64,000 nucleotides of DNA from Lamellibrachia columna (lineage: Eukaryota > Annelida > Polychaeta > Sabellida > Siboglinidae). Made by a program: the position numbers and the translations under genes. A model generated the notes under the pieces. The model ran no database searches, was not told the DNA's origin, and saw nothing but the letters and a program-made list of their open reading frames with translations. The stretch covers positions 19,920,229 to 19,984,228 of the forward strand of contig OY759271.1 of NCBI GenBank assembly GCA_963662155.1, in the 5' to 3' direction. Position 1 is the stretch's first letter; every line of letters starts with the position of its first letter. This document shows positions 10,998 to 25,100 of the stretch, piece after piece.

Positions 10998-12489
10998 GGT
11001 GGAAGAGGTGCGACAAACGACAAGAACAAAACAAACAGTGTGTGATGTCTGGCGCTCAGTGAAGCCTGACTGGAATCTAGGCGTGGCGTGAGCGACAATG
11101 CAGTATTTTAAGGGTCCTTTGAAATGTTCCTCCTTTTATTACCGCCAATGCTTATCGCACAAACATCTAAATTGGCCGACCTCACAAATTACAGCATCAC
11201 CTTCACAATGACCCTCAATTCAGACTCCCATACCTCCCGCTTCCGACACACCAGCTGGAGAAGACCGGCACCGCTCGTCAACCTGTCAGCCGACCATGAC
11301 ACGACCCATTCAAGGAACGTTTGTATTCCGTGGCTCACAACTTCAACAGTCTATGTCTAAGTATTACCAATGTGTCGATGAGCTTTGTAATACTTCGTAA
11401 TTTCTTTCAGAACGTCCATGACCAGGCCTGTCCTCAGGGTTTTGAAAAGGTGTTTTCGGGCGTACACAATCAGCCAGGGTTTCTGGGATGATTTCTGAAA
11501 ATTTTTACAGTTAAACAAATTCTCTAAAAACGAAAGAATGCTCAATACGAAAACCAACTCTAGTCCACTGGATGCCATCTACAGTCCCGATTCGACTGCC
11601 TTAAAAAATCACTGGATATGCATATACAATCAATATGGCTATACTTGTATAATACATGTTTAAGTTTATGAATGACACCGAAGACACCTAATAATACTAA
11701 ACTAGATATTTCTGATGTCAGAGCATAGAACATAGGAGGGGATAAATGTTATATGTACAGATTTATACAGAATTTGAAGTAAAAAAAGTGGCCGGTCCGA
11801 TTTTACTTGCACGACACAAGATCTAGTCCAAATAACTAGTAAATCTGTTAAAATGTATGCCCTATTTATTCAACGTCATGTTCCATTATACATAAACAAT
11901 TTTGTTCAAGTCTTCTTCTAACATCAGATGTTCCTGCTTCTAATCTATACATCTGAGGAATTATCTTTATTCCTTAGAATCTTCACATTCTAGAAACATG
12001 ACTGAGAGAAAACAATCACTGGAACTTTTTTCTGTTTGACAGTTTCAAGTGTTTATTTATTTACATATACATGTTCAATAACCAGTCTACAAATGAACAG
12101 ACAATATCTCTGAAGAGTACAATGTATCCCTATAATGTGCATCATGGGTAAGTGGTGATCTGGAGCCTTTTGTTTAATACAAAGTTAGCATGGTGCTAAT
12201 TTCTTAGCAATGTTTTGTGGGATGCATAGTAGTCTAAATTCTGTAACAAAGCTTCAAGATGTAAGAAAGCAACAATAACAAAAACAAGTAACAATTATCG
12301 CTTTTGGTTGCTGACATGAATGAAAGCGATAGCTTCCATGTAAAAACATGTAATCTATACAATGTGCAATGCAAACAACTGCAAATTGTAATGTAGAATG
12401 GAATGTTGGCCCTATCAGGTGAGTGATATGTCATCACCAGTGCAAGTGAAATTAAGTAATACTGATGAAATGACACAAGACATGGATAA
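10998..12489. other. Likely LINE 5' region, then SPRYD3 3' flank; no gene
   Basis: 10998 to about 11350 is relatively GC-rich and may be the 5' untranslated part of the LINE. From about 11350 the sequence is AT-rich without domains. On the minus strand, AATAAA-type hexamers occur near 12053-12064, 11966 and 11867. They are candidate polyadenylation signals for SPRYD3, whose stop codon is at 13012, but the true 3' end is not visible from sequence. Confidence 0.4.
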
Positions 12490-12957
12490 TGAGAAGACAC
12501 CAGTGAGGCAGGTGGTGGAGAATGGAAAAACACCAGTGAAGCAGGAGGTGGAGAATGAGATCAGTGAAGCAGGAGGTGGAGAATGAGAACAGTGAAGCAG
12601 GAGGGCAGGAGGTGGAGAATGAGAACAGTGAAGCCGGAGGGCAGGAGGTGGAGAATGAGAACAGTGAACCAGGAAATGGCAAATGAGAAGACACCAGTGA
12701 GGCAGGAGGTGGAGAATGAGAAGACATCAGTGAAGTAAGAGGTGGAGAAATGAGAAGATACCAGTGAGGCAGGAGGTGGCAAATGAGACGACACCAGTGA
12801 GGCAGGAGATGGAGAAAAGAGAAGACACCAGTGAGGTAGCAGGGTGAACAGAAGACACCAGTGAAGCAGGTGACGAATGAGAAGATGACAGTGAGACAGA
12901 AGGTGGCGAATGAGAAGATGACAGTGAGATAGGAGGTGGGGAATGAGAATTATTTCT
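12490..12957. repeat. Purine-rich minisatellite in the SPRYD3 3' flank
   Basis: Irregular repeats of about 27-36 bp are built from ggaggtggagaatgagaa, gacaccagtga and agcaggag. One strand is almost pure purine. The array begins about 55 bp beyond the SPRYD3 stop codon, so it is probably transcribed as part of the 3' UTR, as pyrimidine-rich RNA. Ser/Phe/His-rich minus-strand frames across it are repeat artefacts. Confidence 0.85.
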
Positions 12958-13011
12958 AATTTCCTTTCTTCCCTACACCTTTCATTTGTATTTATATTAC
13001 AAATGATGCCA

Positions 13012-13146
13012 TCATCCAGTCAGAGGCCGAAGGTCAACACGTACTTTCTCGTTACTACTGAGCATGCCAATCGTTGGATAGAAGCCACCCTTTGCTATTC
13101 GAATTTCCCGTTGGCCTATCGTCTTGCCATTTCTTGTGAAGAAAAC
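13012..13146 (-). CDS. SPRYD3: SPRYD3 terminal coding exon
   Basis: The acceptor is ttctgtgtag at 13150-13147. The exon starts in phase 0 with VFFTRNGKTIG, continues with KGGFYPTIGMLSSNEKVRV and ends DLRPLTG followed by TGA at 13014-13012. It is the final strand set of SPRY domain 2 and matches the SPRYD3 carboxy terminus nearly residue for residue. The partner exon is 21.7 kb upstream across the satellite array, but phase and homology make the join secure. Confidence 0.93.
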   Translation of the reverse strand, partial: VFFTRNGKTIGQREIRIAKGGFYPTIGMLSSNEKVRVDLRPLTG

Positions 13147-16100
13147 CTACACAGAAATATACCCAGGCTTCAAAGCGAGTGATACACCTTAAATAAATAA
13201 CAGTTGTAACAAAATGCAAATATCTAAATAAGATTTGTTGGTCTGTCATGCTTCATTTTTACAGTAAAATCATGTTATACAGTATAAACTATATATTCTG
13301 ACATATTGACCCGAAAAATGTGTCTTGATGAACCACAACTAAAAAATACAATTTGACAATTATTTGTCTATGAATATCAAGCTTGCTGAACTTGGGATGC
13401 ACTGTAAACTTGATGTTCAAGTCAAAACAACATAACACAACGTTCAAATTATATTATCAAATTATGTTCATAAAACACATTTGGACATTCAAGATGCTAA
13501 AACAAATATAGTTTATACTATATAACATGATTTTATGATAAAAACTAGTATCTCTGCAAAGAGGACTGTTCCACCACTAGCGCCATCTAGTGATCAAGAG
13601 ACATTGAAACTTACTGAAGCAGTACAGGGATCATGGCTCAGTTAGACTTCCTGGGCACAGTAATTTTAGGTGTCATTTAAAAAAAATCTGACATAACTGC
13701 ATTTGAGCAGGCACATTGGCAGGTTTGCTGGTAGAACATGTTGGCAGTGTAACTGTGGATTTTTAGATGATTTCAATAGGCGGAAGGATTTTTGGCAATT
13801 TTTTCACCACAATGCACGTGTGCGTAGTAATTCATGCAGAAATTGGTAAACATTGATGGGCATGACACGTTCAGCCATTTTAAAAGAGTTAGAAATGTCT
13901 AATTTTTACTAAACTCCATCAGCATGTCAATGAAATGATGATGACGGCAGGTAAGAAATTTCAGATTTTTTTATGGTCAAGTTTTCTTATAATCATGCAA
14001 AACGTTAACATGGCCACCAATGGGAAATGTAACTGAGTGCTGAACCCAAATAGGCACCATGGCAACGGAAATGCGGTAGCCATCTAACAGTCATGGAGGA
14101 TGGTTTTTTATCAAAAATATACTGATTAAATGCATGAAAACGTGTGTCTGTCACCAAACGATGAGTGTGTACTATGGACAGACTGCATAAAAGGAAGAAT
14201 TGTTAAATATAGAGCTATTAATGGCCAACTCAGATGTGGCTACAGTCATGCAGTGAGAGCGTATAGGCTCAGTTACATGGTCCAATATAGAATCACACGA
14301 ATCAATTAAAATCGTGTGATTCTAACTTGCCTCATGTTGCATGCGTTTACTTAGAACATTGTCTGTGTCAGGCTAGTTAATATTATATTATTATATATAT
14401 GTTATTGATTCCATCTAGTCAACAAGAGCATTACTTGTTAAGCGCCGCTATTATTTAAACTTCGTAACCGTCTCTTTTAGGAGGTATCCTATAACTGATC
14501 TTCTATATATAAAAAATGTCAAACAAATGTACATTTTAATGTTGCACTATAACGTTTGATGTGCATCCGCTGATATGTTACACCATTTGATGATTAATAA
14601 GATATATGGTTGTCAATGAATAATTTTTTTTATTTTTCATCTGTTCAAATTGCCCGAAAGAGTTTATGGTAAGCTAAAAGCTTAACATAAGCGCATTTTT
14701 CTATTGGGAAATCAACGGTAATTTTCATAAATGTCTATTCGCCACGTCTCAGTACTCATTTCATGTTGCGTGCAGTTCTTTGTAAGTGTACGGACACAAG
14801 GAGATGAAGGTATGCAAGCCTAACCGTAGCTAACCCCATCTCTAGCTAACCCCATCCCTAACTAACCCCATATCTAGCTAACCCCTTCCCTAGCTAACCC
14901 TAACCAACAAGTGGTTTACAGAAGATATAACCATTCCCAAAGGCATAGGTTCACGGGGAAAAGTGAACAGTTTGCTTGCAAAGACAGACAGCCGTAGCAA
15001 TCTCAAATAGCATGGTACTGACCGGTTGCCAAATTGAAAATTTGGTCAAAATTAGGGGGTATGGCACCAGTTTGTGAGGGAGCAGGTAGCTATTTTGCAC
15101 TAGCACAGTCATTGGTGATATTTGTTATGTGGCCCAATGCATTGGTGATATTGTGTAGCAAATTTGGACAGAATAATCGTATTTTGGTTGTGTCACAGCC
15201 ACTGGAAGCATTGCGCATATCAACATTTTCAAATGTGGCCGCAATGGGTATCTGGTCATGTGATACCCCTTTATGATAGCGTATCCAAATCAAACAGTAC
15301 GCCATGTACCCGATCAAGTAGAAGCATGAAAGCAATCACATAAACAATAAAATTTAGTAAGTCTGACACAATGGAAATCACCCAAAATCCTGTTAAATGT
15401 GACAAATTGTCACTTTTCTGACAAAGTTGCACCATATTTGGTTAAAAATCAAGCAATTATATAAATATTAATTTGAAAATAAGTAGGTAGTATATTTAAA
15501 GAGGCAGTAAGTAGGTTTCATTGGTTCACAATGCTCTAGAAATCTAGTGTACATGGTTAATGATTTATCAGGTGTCAAAATTTACCTATATTTAAATTAT
15601 GTGACTGGTTTTCAGCTAATATTATGGGCAGGACATTGTTTTGATTTGGCTGTGAAACAAATAATAATGACGTGACAAGCAGGAGTGTTCCACAATGGGT
15701 TTACATATACATTGTGCCGCAACTTGATATAAAATTGGACATTTTCTCCAAAAAAAGCTTCCCTATTTGGGATCATGCCTCAGTTAGACTTCCTGGTGTG
15801 TTACATACGAATGTAGGGCACAGTAATTTTAGGTATGTGTCATTTAAAAAAAATCATATCATCTGACATAACTGCATTTGAGCAGGCACATTGGCAGGTT
15901 TACTGGTAGAACACGTTGGCAGTGTAACTGGATTTTTAGATGATTTCAAAAGGCGGAAGGATTTTTGGCAATTTTTTCACCACAATGCACGTGTGCGTAG
16001 TAATTCATGCAGAAATTGGTAAACATTGATGGGCATGACATGTTCAGCCATTTTAAAAGAGTTAGAAATGTCTAATTTTTACTAAACTCCATCAGCATGT

Positions 16101-19100
16101 CAATGAAATGATGATGACGGCAGGTAAGAAATTTCAGAATTTTTTATGGTCAAGTTTTCTTATAATCATGCAAAACGTTAACATGGCCACCAATGGGAAA
16201 TGTAACTGAGTGCTGAACCCAAATAGGCACCATGGCAACGGAAATGCGGTAGCCATCTAACAGTCATGGAGGAGGGTTTTTTATCAAAAATATACTGATT
16301 AAATGCATGAAAATGTGTGTCTGTCACCAAACAATGAGTGGTACTGTGGACAGGCTGCATAATAGGAAGAATTGTTAAATATAGAGCTATTAATGGCCAA
16401 CTCAGATGTGGCTACAGTCGTGCAGTGACAGTGTATAGGCTCAGTTACATGGTCCAATATAGAATCACACGAATCAATTAAAATCGTGTGATTCTAACTT
16501 GCCTCATGTTGCGTGCGTTTACTTAGAACATTGTGTGTGTCAGGCTAGTTAATATTATATTATTATATATATGTTATTGATTCCATCTAGTCAAAAAGAG
16601 CATTACTTGTTAAGCGCCGCTATTATTTAAACTTCGTAACCGTCTCTTTTAGGAGATATCTTATAACTGATCTACTATATATAAAAAATGTCAAACAAAT
16701 GTACATTTTAATGTTGCACTATAACGTTTGATGTGCATCCGCTGATATGTTACGCCATTTGATGATTAATAAGATATATGGTTGTCAATAAATACAATTT
16801 TTTTTATTTTTCATCTTTACAAATTGCCCGAAAGAGTTTATGGTAAGCTAAAAGCTTAACATAAGCGCATTTTTCTATTGGGAAATCAACGGTAATTTTC
16901 ATAAATGTCTATTCGCCACATCTCAGTACTCATTTCATGTTGCGTGCAGTTCTTTGTAAGTGTACGGACACAAGGAGATGAAGGTATGCAAGCCTAACTG
17001 TAGCTAACCCCATCTCTAGCTAACCCCATCCCTAACTAACCCCATATCTAGCTAACCCCTTCCCTAGCTAACCTTAACCAACAAGTGGTTTACAGAAGAT
17101 ATAACCATTCCCAAAGGCATAGGTTCACGGGAAAAGTGAACAGTTTGCTTGCAAAGAAAGACAGCCGTAAGCAATCGCAAATAGCATGGTACTGACCGGT
17201 TGCCAAATTGAAAATGTGGTAAAAATTAGGGGGTATGGCACCAGTTTGTGAGGGAGCAGGTAGCTATTTTGCACTAGAACAGTCATTGGTGATATCTGTT
17301 ATGTGGCCAATGCATTGGTGATATTGTGTAGCAAATTTGGACAGAATAATCGTATTTTGGTTGTGTCACAGCCACTGGAAGCATTGCGTATATCAACATT
17401 TTCAAATGTGGCCGCAATGGGTATCTGGTCATGTGATACCCCTTTATGATGGCGTATCCAAATCAAACGGTACGCCATGTACCCGATCAAGTAGAAGCAT
17501 GAAAGCAATCACATAAACAATCAAATTTAGCAAGTCTGACACAATGGAAATCACCCAAAATCCTGTTAAATGAGACAAATTGTCACTTTTCTGACAAAGT
17601 TGCGCCATATTTGGTTAAAAATCAAGCAATTATATAAATATTAATTTGAAAATAAGTAGGTGGTATATTTAAAGAGACAGTAAGTAGGTTTCATTGGTTC
17701 GCAATGCTCTAGAAATCTAGTGTACATGGTTAATGATTTATCAGGTGTCAAAATTGACATATATTTAAATTATGTGACTGGTTTTCAGCTAATATTATGG
17801 GCAGGACATTGTTTTGATTTGGTTGTTAAACAAATAATAATGATATGACAAGCAGGAGTGTTCCATAATGGGTTTACATATACATTGTGCCGCAACTTGA
17901 TATAAAATTTGACATTTTCTCCAAAAAAAGCTTCCCTATTTGGGATCATGCCTCAGTTAGACTTCCTGGTGTGTTACATACGAATGTAGGGCACAGTAAT
18001 TTTAGGTATGTGTCATTTAAAAAAAATCATATCATCTGACATAACTGCATTTGAGCAGGCACATTGGCAGGTTTACTGGTAGAACACGTTGGCAGTGTAA
18101 CTGGATTTTTAGATGATTTCAAAAGGCGGAAGGATTTTTGGCAATTTTTTCACCACAATGCACGTGTGCGTAGTAATTCATGCAGAAATTGGTAAACATT
18201 GATGGGCATGACACGTTCAGCCATTTTAAAAGAGTTAGAAATGTCTAATTTTTACTAAACTCCATCAGCATGTCAATGAAATGATGATGACGGCAGGTAA
18301 GAAATTTCAGAATTTTTTATGGTCAAGTTTTCTTATAATCATGCAAAACGTTAACATGGCCACCAATGGGAAATGTAACTGAGTGCTGAACCCAAATACG
18401 CACCATGGCAACGGAAATGCGGTAGCCATCTAACAGTCATGGAGGAGGGTTTTTTATCAAAAATATACTGATTAAATGCATGAAAACGTGTGTCTGTCAC
18501 CAAACGATGAGTGTGTACTGTGGACAGACTGCATAAAAGGAAGAATTGTTTAATATAGAGCTATTAATGGCCAACTCAGATGTGGCTACAGTCGTGCAGT
18601 GACAGTGTATTGGCTCAGTTACATGGTCCAATATAGAATCACACGAATCAATTAAAATCGTGTGATTCTAACTTGCCTCATGTTGCGTGCGTTTACTTAG
18701 AACATTATCTGTGTCAGGCTAGTTAATATTATATTATTATATATATGTTATTGATTCCATCTAGTCAACAAGAGCATTACTTGTTAAGCACCGCTATTAT
18801 TTAAACTTTGTAACCGTCTCTTTTAGGAGGTATCCTATAACTGATCTACTATATATAAAAATTGTCAAACAAATGTACATTTTAATGTTGCACTATAACG
18901 TTTGATGTGCAACCGCTGATATGTTACGCCATTTGATGATTAATAAGATATATGGTTGTCAATGAATAATTTTTTTTATTTTTCATCTGTTCAAATTGCC
19001 CGAAAGAGTTTATGGTAAGCTAAAAGCTTAACATAAGCGCATTTTTCTATTGGGAAATCAACGGTAATTTTCATAAATGTCTATTCGCCACGTCTCAGTA

Positions 19101-22100
19101 CTCATTTCATGTTGCGTGCAGTTCTTTGTAAGTGTACGGACACAAGGAGATGAAGGTATGCAAGCCTAACCGTAGCTAACCCCATCTCTAGCTAACCCCA
19201 TCCCTAACTAACCCCATATCTAGCTAACCCCTTCCCTAGCTAACCCTAACCAACAAGTGGTTTACAGAAGATATAACCATTCCCAAAGGCATAGGTTCAC
19301 GGGAAAAGTGAACAGTTTGCTTGCAAAGACAGACAGCCGTAGCAATCTCAAATAGCATGGTAATGACCGGTTGCCAAATTGAAAATGTGGTCAAAATTAG
19401 GGGGTATGGCACCAGTTTGTGAGGGAGCAGGTAGCTATTTTGCACTAGCACAGTCATTGGTGATATTTGTTATGTGGCCCAATGCATTGGTGATATTGTG
19501 TAGCAAATTTGGACAGAATAATCGTATTTTGGTTGTGTCACAGCCACTGGAAGCATTGCGCATATCAACATTTTCAAATGTGGCCGCAATGGGTATCTGG
19601 TCATGTGATACCCCTTTATGATAGCGTATCCAAATCAAACAGTACGCCATGTACCCGATCAAGTAGAAGCATGAAAGCAATCACATAAACAATCAAATTT
19701 AGCAAGTCTGACACAATGGAAATCACCCAAAATCCTGTTAAATGTGACAAATTGTCACTTTTCTGACAAAGTTGCACCATATTTGGTTAAAAATCAAGCA
19801 ATTATATAAATATTAATTTGAAAATAAGTAGGTAGTATATTTAAAGAGGTAGTAAGTAGGTTTCATTGGTTCACAATGCTCTAGAAATCTAGTGTACATG
19901 GTTAATGATTTATCAGGTGTCAAAATTTACCTATATTTAAATTATGTGACTGGTTTTCAGCTAATATTATGGGCAGGACATTGTTTTGATTTGGCTGTGA
20001 AACAAATAATAATGACGTGACAAGCAGGAGTGTTCCACAATGGGTTTACATATACATTGTGCCGCAACTTGATATAAAATTGGACATTTTCTCCAAAAAA
20101 AGCTTCCCTATTTGGGATCATGCCTCAGTTAGACTTCCTGGTGTGTTACATACGAATGTAGGGCACAGTAATTTTAGGTATGTGTCATTTAAAAAAAATC
20201 ATATCATCTGACATAACTGCATTTGAGCAGGCACATTGGCAGGTTTACTGGTAGAACACGTTGGCAGTGTAACTGGATTTTTAGATGATTTCAAAAGGCG
20301 GAAGGATTTTTGGCAATTTTTTCACCACAATGCACGTGTGCGTAGTAATTCATGCAGAAATTGGTAAACATTGATGGGCATGACACGTTCAGCCATTTTA
20401 AAAGAGTTAGAAATGTCTAATTTTTACTAAACTCCATCAGCATGTCAATGAAATGATGATGACGGCAGGTAAGAAATTTCAGAATTTTTTATGGTCAAGT
20501 TTTCTTATAATCATGCAAAACGTTAACATGGCCACCAATGGGAAATGTAACTGAGTGCTGAACCCAAATAGGCACCATGGCAACGGAAATGCGGTAGCCA
20601 TCTAACAGTCATGGAGGAGGTTTTTTTATCAAAAATATACTGATTAAATGCATGAAAACGTTTGTCTGTCACCACACAATGAGTGGTACTGTGGACAGGC
20701 TGCATAATAGGAAGAATTGTTAAATATAGAGCTATTAATGGCCAACTCAGATGTGGCTACAGTCGTGCAGTGACAGTGTATAGGCTCAGTTACATGGTCC
20801 AATATAGAATCACACGAATCAATTAAAATCGTGTGATTCTAACTTGCCTCATGTTGCGTGCGTTTACTTAGAACATTGTGTGTGTCAGGCTAGTTAATAT
20901 TATATTATTATATATATGTTATTGATTCCATCTAGTCAACAAGAGCATTACTTGTTAAGCGCCGCTATTATTTAAACTTCGTAACCGTCTCTTTTAGGAG
21001 GTATCTTATAACTGATCTACTATATATAAAAAATGTCAAACAAATGTACATTTTAATGTTGCACTATAATGTTTGATATGCATCCGCTGATATGTTACGC
21101 CATTTGATGATTAATAAGATATATGGTTGTCAATAAATACAATTTTTTTTATTTTTCATCTTTACAAATTGCCCGAAAGAGTTTATGGTAAGCTAAAAGC
21201 TTAACATAAGCGCATTTTTCTATTGGGAAATCAACGGTAATTTTCATAAATGTCTATTCGCCACGTCTCAGTACGCATTTCATGTTGCGTGCAGTTCTTT
21301 GTAAGTGTACGGACACAAGGAGATGAAGGTATGCAAGCCTAACCGTAGCTAACCCCATCTCTAGCTAACCCCATCCCTAACTAACCCCATATCTAGCTAA
21401 CCCCTTCCCTAGCTAACCCTAACCAACAAGTGGTTTACAGAAGATATAACCATTCCCAAAGGCATAGGTTCACGGGAAAAGTGAACAGTTTGCTTGCAAA
21501 GACAGACAGCCGTAAGCAATCGCAAATAGCATGGTACTGACCGGTTGCGAAATTGAAAATTTTTTCAAAATTAGGGGGTATGGCACCAGTTTGTGAGGGA
21601 GCAGGTAGCTATTTTGCACTACAATAATCATTGGTGATATTTATTATGTGGCCCAATGCATTGGTGATATTATGTAGCAAATTTGGACAGAATAATCGTA
21701 TTTTGGTTGTGTTACAGCCACTGGAAGCATTGCATATATCAACATTTTCATATGTGGCCGCAATGGGTATCTGGTCATGTGATACCCTTTATGATGGCGT
21801 ATCCAAATCAAACAGTACGCCATGTACCCGATCAAGTAGAAGCATGAAAGCAATCACATAAACAATAAAATTTAGCAAGTCTGACACAATGGAAATCACC
21901 CAAAATCCTATTAAATGAGACAAATTGTTACTTTTCTTACAAAGTTGCGCCATATTTGGTTAAAAATCAAGCAATTATATAAATATTAATTTGAAAATAA
22001 GTAGGTGGTATATTTAAAGAGACAGTAAGTAGGTTTCATTGGTTCGCAATGCTCTAGAAATCTAGTGTACATGGTTAATGATTTATCAGGTGTAAAAATT

Positions 22101-25100
22101 TACCTATATTTAAATTATGTGACTGGTTTTCAGCTAATATTATGGGCAGGGTATTGTTTTGATTTGGCTGTGAAACAAATAATAATGACGTGACAAGCAG
22201 GAGTGTTCCATAATGGGTTTACATATACATTGTGTCGCAACTTGATATAAAATTGGACATTTTATCCAAAAAAAGCTTCTCTATTTGGGATCATGCTTCA
22301 GTTAGACTTCCTGGTGTGTTACAGACGAATGTAGGGCACAGTAATTTTAGGTGTGTCATTTAAAAAAAATCATATCATCTGACATAACTGCATTTGAGCA
22401 GGCACATTGGCAGGTTTACTGGTAGAACACGTTGGCAGTGTAACTGTGGATTTTTAGATAATTTCAATAGGCGGAAGGATTTTTAGCAATTTTTTCACCA
22501 CAATGCACGTGTGCGTAGTAATTCAGGCAGAAATTGGTAAACATTGATGGGCATGACACGTTCAGCCATTTTAAAAGAGTTAGAAATGTCTAATTTTTAC
22601 TAAACTCCATCAGCATGTCAATGAAATGATGATGACGGCAGGTAAGAAATTTCAGAATTTTTTATGGTCAAGTTTTCTTATAATCATGCAAAACGTTAAC
22701 ATGGCCACCAATGGGAAATGTAACTGAGTGCTGAACCCAAATAGGCACCATGGCAACGGAAATGCGGTAGCCTTCTAACAGTCATGGAGGAGGTTTTTTT
22801 ATCAAAAATATACTGATTAAATGCATGAAAACGTGTGTCTGTCACCAAACAATGAGTGGTACTGTGGACAGGCTGCATAATAGGAAGAATTGTTAAATAT
22901 AGAGCTATTAATGGCCAACTCAGATGTGGCTACAGTCGTGCAGTGACAGTGTATAGGCTCAGTTACATGGTCCAATATAGAATCACACGAATCAATTAAA
23001 ATCGTGTGATTCTAACTTGCCTCATGTTGCGTGCGTTTACTTAGAACATTGTGTGTGTCAGGCTAGTTAATATTATATTATTATATATATGTTATTGATT
23101 CCATCTAGTCAACAAGAGCATTACTTGTTAAGCGCCGCTATTATTTAAACTTCGTAACCGTCTCTTTTAGGAGATATCTTATAACTGATCTACTATATAT
23201 AAAAAATGTCAAACAAATGTACATTTTAATGTTGCACTATAACGTTTGATGTGCATCCGCTGATATGTTACGCCATTTGATGATTAATAAGATATATGGT
23301 TGTCAATAAATACAATTTTTTTTATTTTTCATCTTTACAAATTGCCCGAAAGAGTTTATGGTAAGCTAAAAGCTTAACATAAGCGCATTTATCTATTGGG
23401 AAATCAACGGTAATTTTCATAAATGTCTATTCGCCACGTCTCAGTACTCATTTCATGTTGCGTTCAGTTCTTTGTAAGTGTACGGACACAAGGAGATGAA
23501 GGTATGCAAGCCTAACCGTAGCTAACCCCATCTCTAGCTAACCCCATCCCTAACTAACCCCATATCTAGCTAACCCCTTCCCTAGCTAACCTTAACCAAC
23601 AAGTGGTTTACAGAAGATATAACCATTCCCAAAGGCATAGGTTCACGGGAAAAGTGAACAGTTTGCTTGCAAAGACAGACAGCCGTAGCAATCGCAAATA
23701 GCATGGTACTGACCAGTTGCCAAATTGAAAATTTTGTCAAAATTAGGGGGTATGGCACCAGTTTGTGAGGGAACAGGTAGCTATTTTGCACTACAAAAGT
23801 CATTGGTGATATTTATTATGTGGCCCAATGCATTGGTGATATTGTGTAGCAAATTTGGACAGAATAATCGTATTTTGGTTGTGTCACAGCCACTGGAAGC
23901 ATTGCGTATATCAACATTTTCAAATGTGGCCGCAATGGGTATCTGGTCATGTGATACCCCTTTATGATGGCGTATCCAAATCAAACAGTACGCCATGTAC
24001 CCGATCAAGTAGAAGCATGAAAGCAATCACATAAACAATAAAATTTAGCAAGTCTGACACAATGGAAATCACCCAAAATCCTGTTAAATGAGACAAATTG
24101 TCACTTTTCTGACAAAGTTGCGCCATATTTGGTTAAAAATCAAGCAATTATATAAATATTAATTTGAAAATAAGTAGGTGGTATATTTAAAGAGACAGTA
24201 AGTAGGTTTCATTGGTTCGCAATGCTCTAGAAATCTAGTGTACATGGTTAATGATTTATCAGGTGTAAAAATTGACATATATTTAAATTATGTGACTGGT
24301 TTTCAGCTAATATTATGGGCAGGACATTGTTTTGATTTGGCTGTTAAATAAATAATAATGATGTGACAAGCAGGAGTGTTCCATAATGGGTTTACATATA
24401 CATTGTGCCGCAACTTGATATAAAATTGGACATTTTCTCCAAAAAAAGCTTCCCTATTTGGGATCATGCCTCAGTTAGACTTCCTGGTGTGTTACATACG
24501 AATGTAGGGCACAGTAATTTTAGGTATGTGTCATTTAAAAAAAATCATATCATCTGACATAACTGCATTTGAGCAGGCACATTGGCAGGTTTACTGGTAG
24601 AACACGTTGGCAGTGTAACTGGATTTTTAGATGATTTCAAAAGGCGGAAGGATTTTTGGCAATTTTTTCACCACAATGCACGTGTGCGTAGTAATTCATG
24701 CAGAAATTGGTAAACATTGATGGGCATGACACGTTCAGCCATTTTAAAAGAGTTAGAAATGTCTAATTTTTACTAAACTCCATCAGCATGTCAATGAAAT
24801 GATGATGACGGCAGGTAAGAAATTTCAGAATTTTTTATGGTCAAGTTTTCTTATAATCATGCAAAACGTTAACATGGCCACCAATGGGAAATGTAACTGA
24901 GTGCTGAACCCAAATAGGCACCATGGCAACGGAAATGCGGTAGCCATCTAACAGTCATGGAGGAGGTTTTTTTATCAAAAATATACTGATTAAATGCATG
25001 AAAACGTGTGTCTGTCACCAAACAATGAGTGGTACTGTGGACAGGCTGCATAATAGGAAGAATTGTTAAATATAGAGCTATTAATGGCCAACTCAGATGT

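Noticed and set aside
14819..14910. True telomere or chromosome end
   Set aside because: The ctaaccc block is short, degenerate and repeated once per unit inside a gene, so it is interstitial sequence of the satellite.
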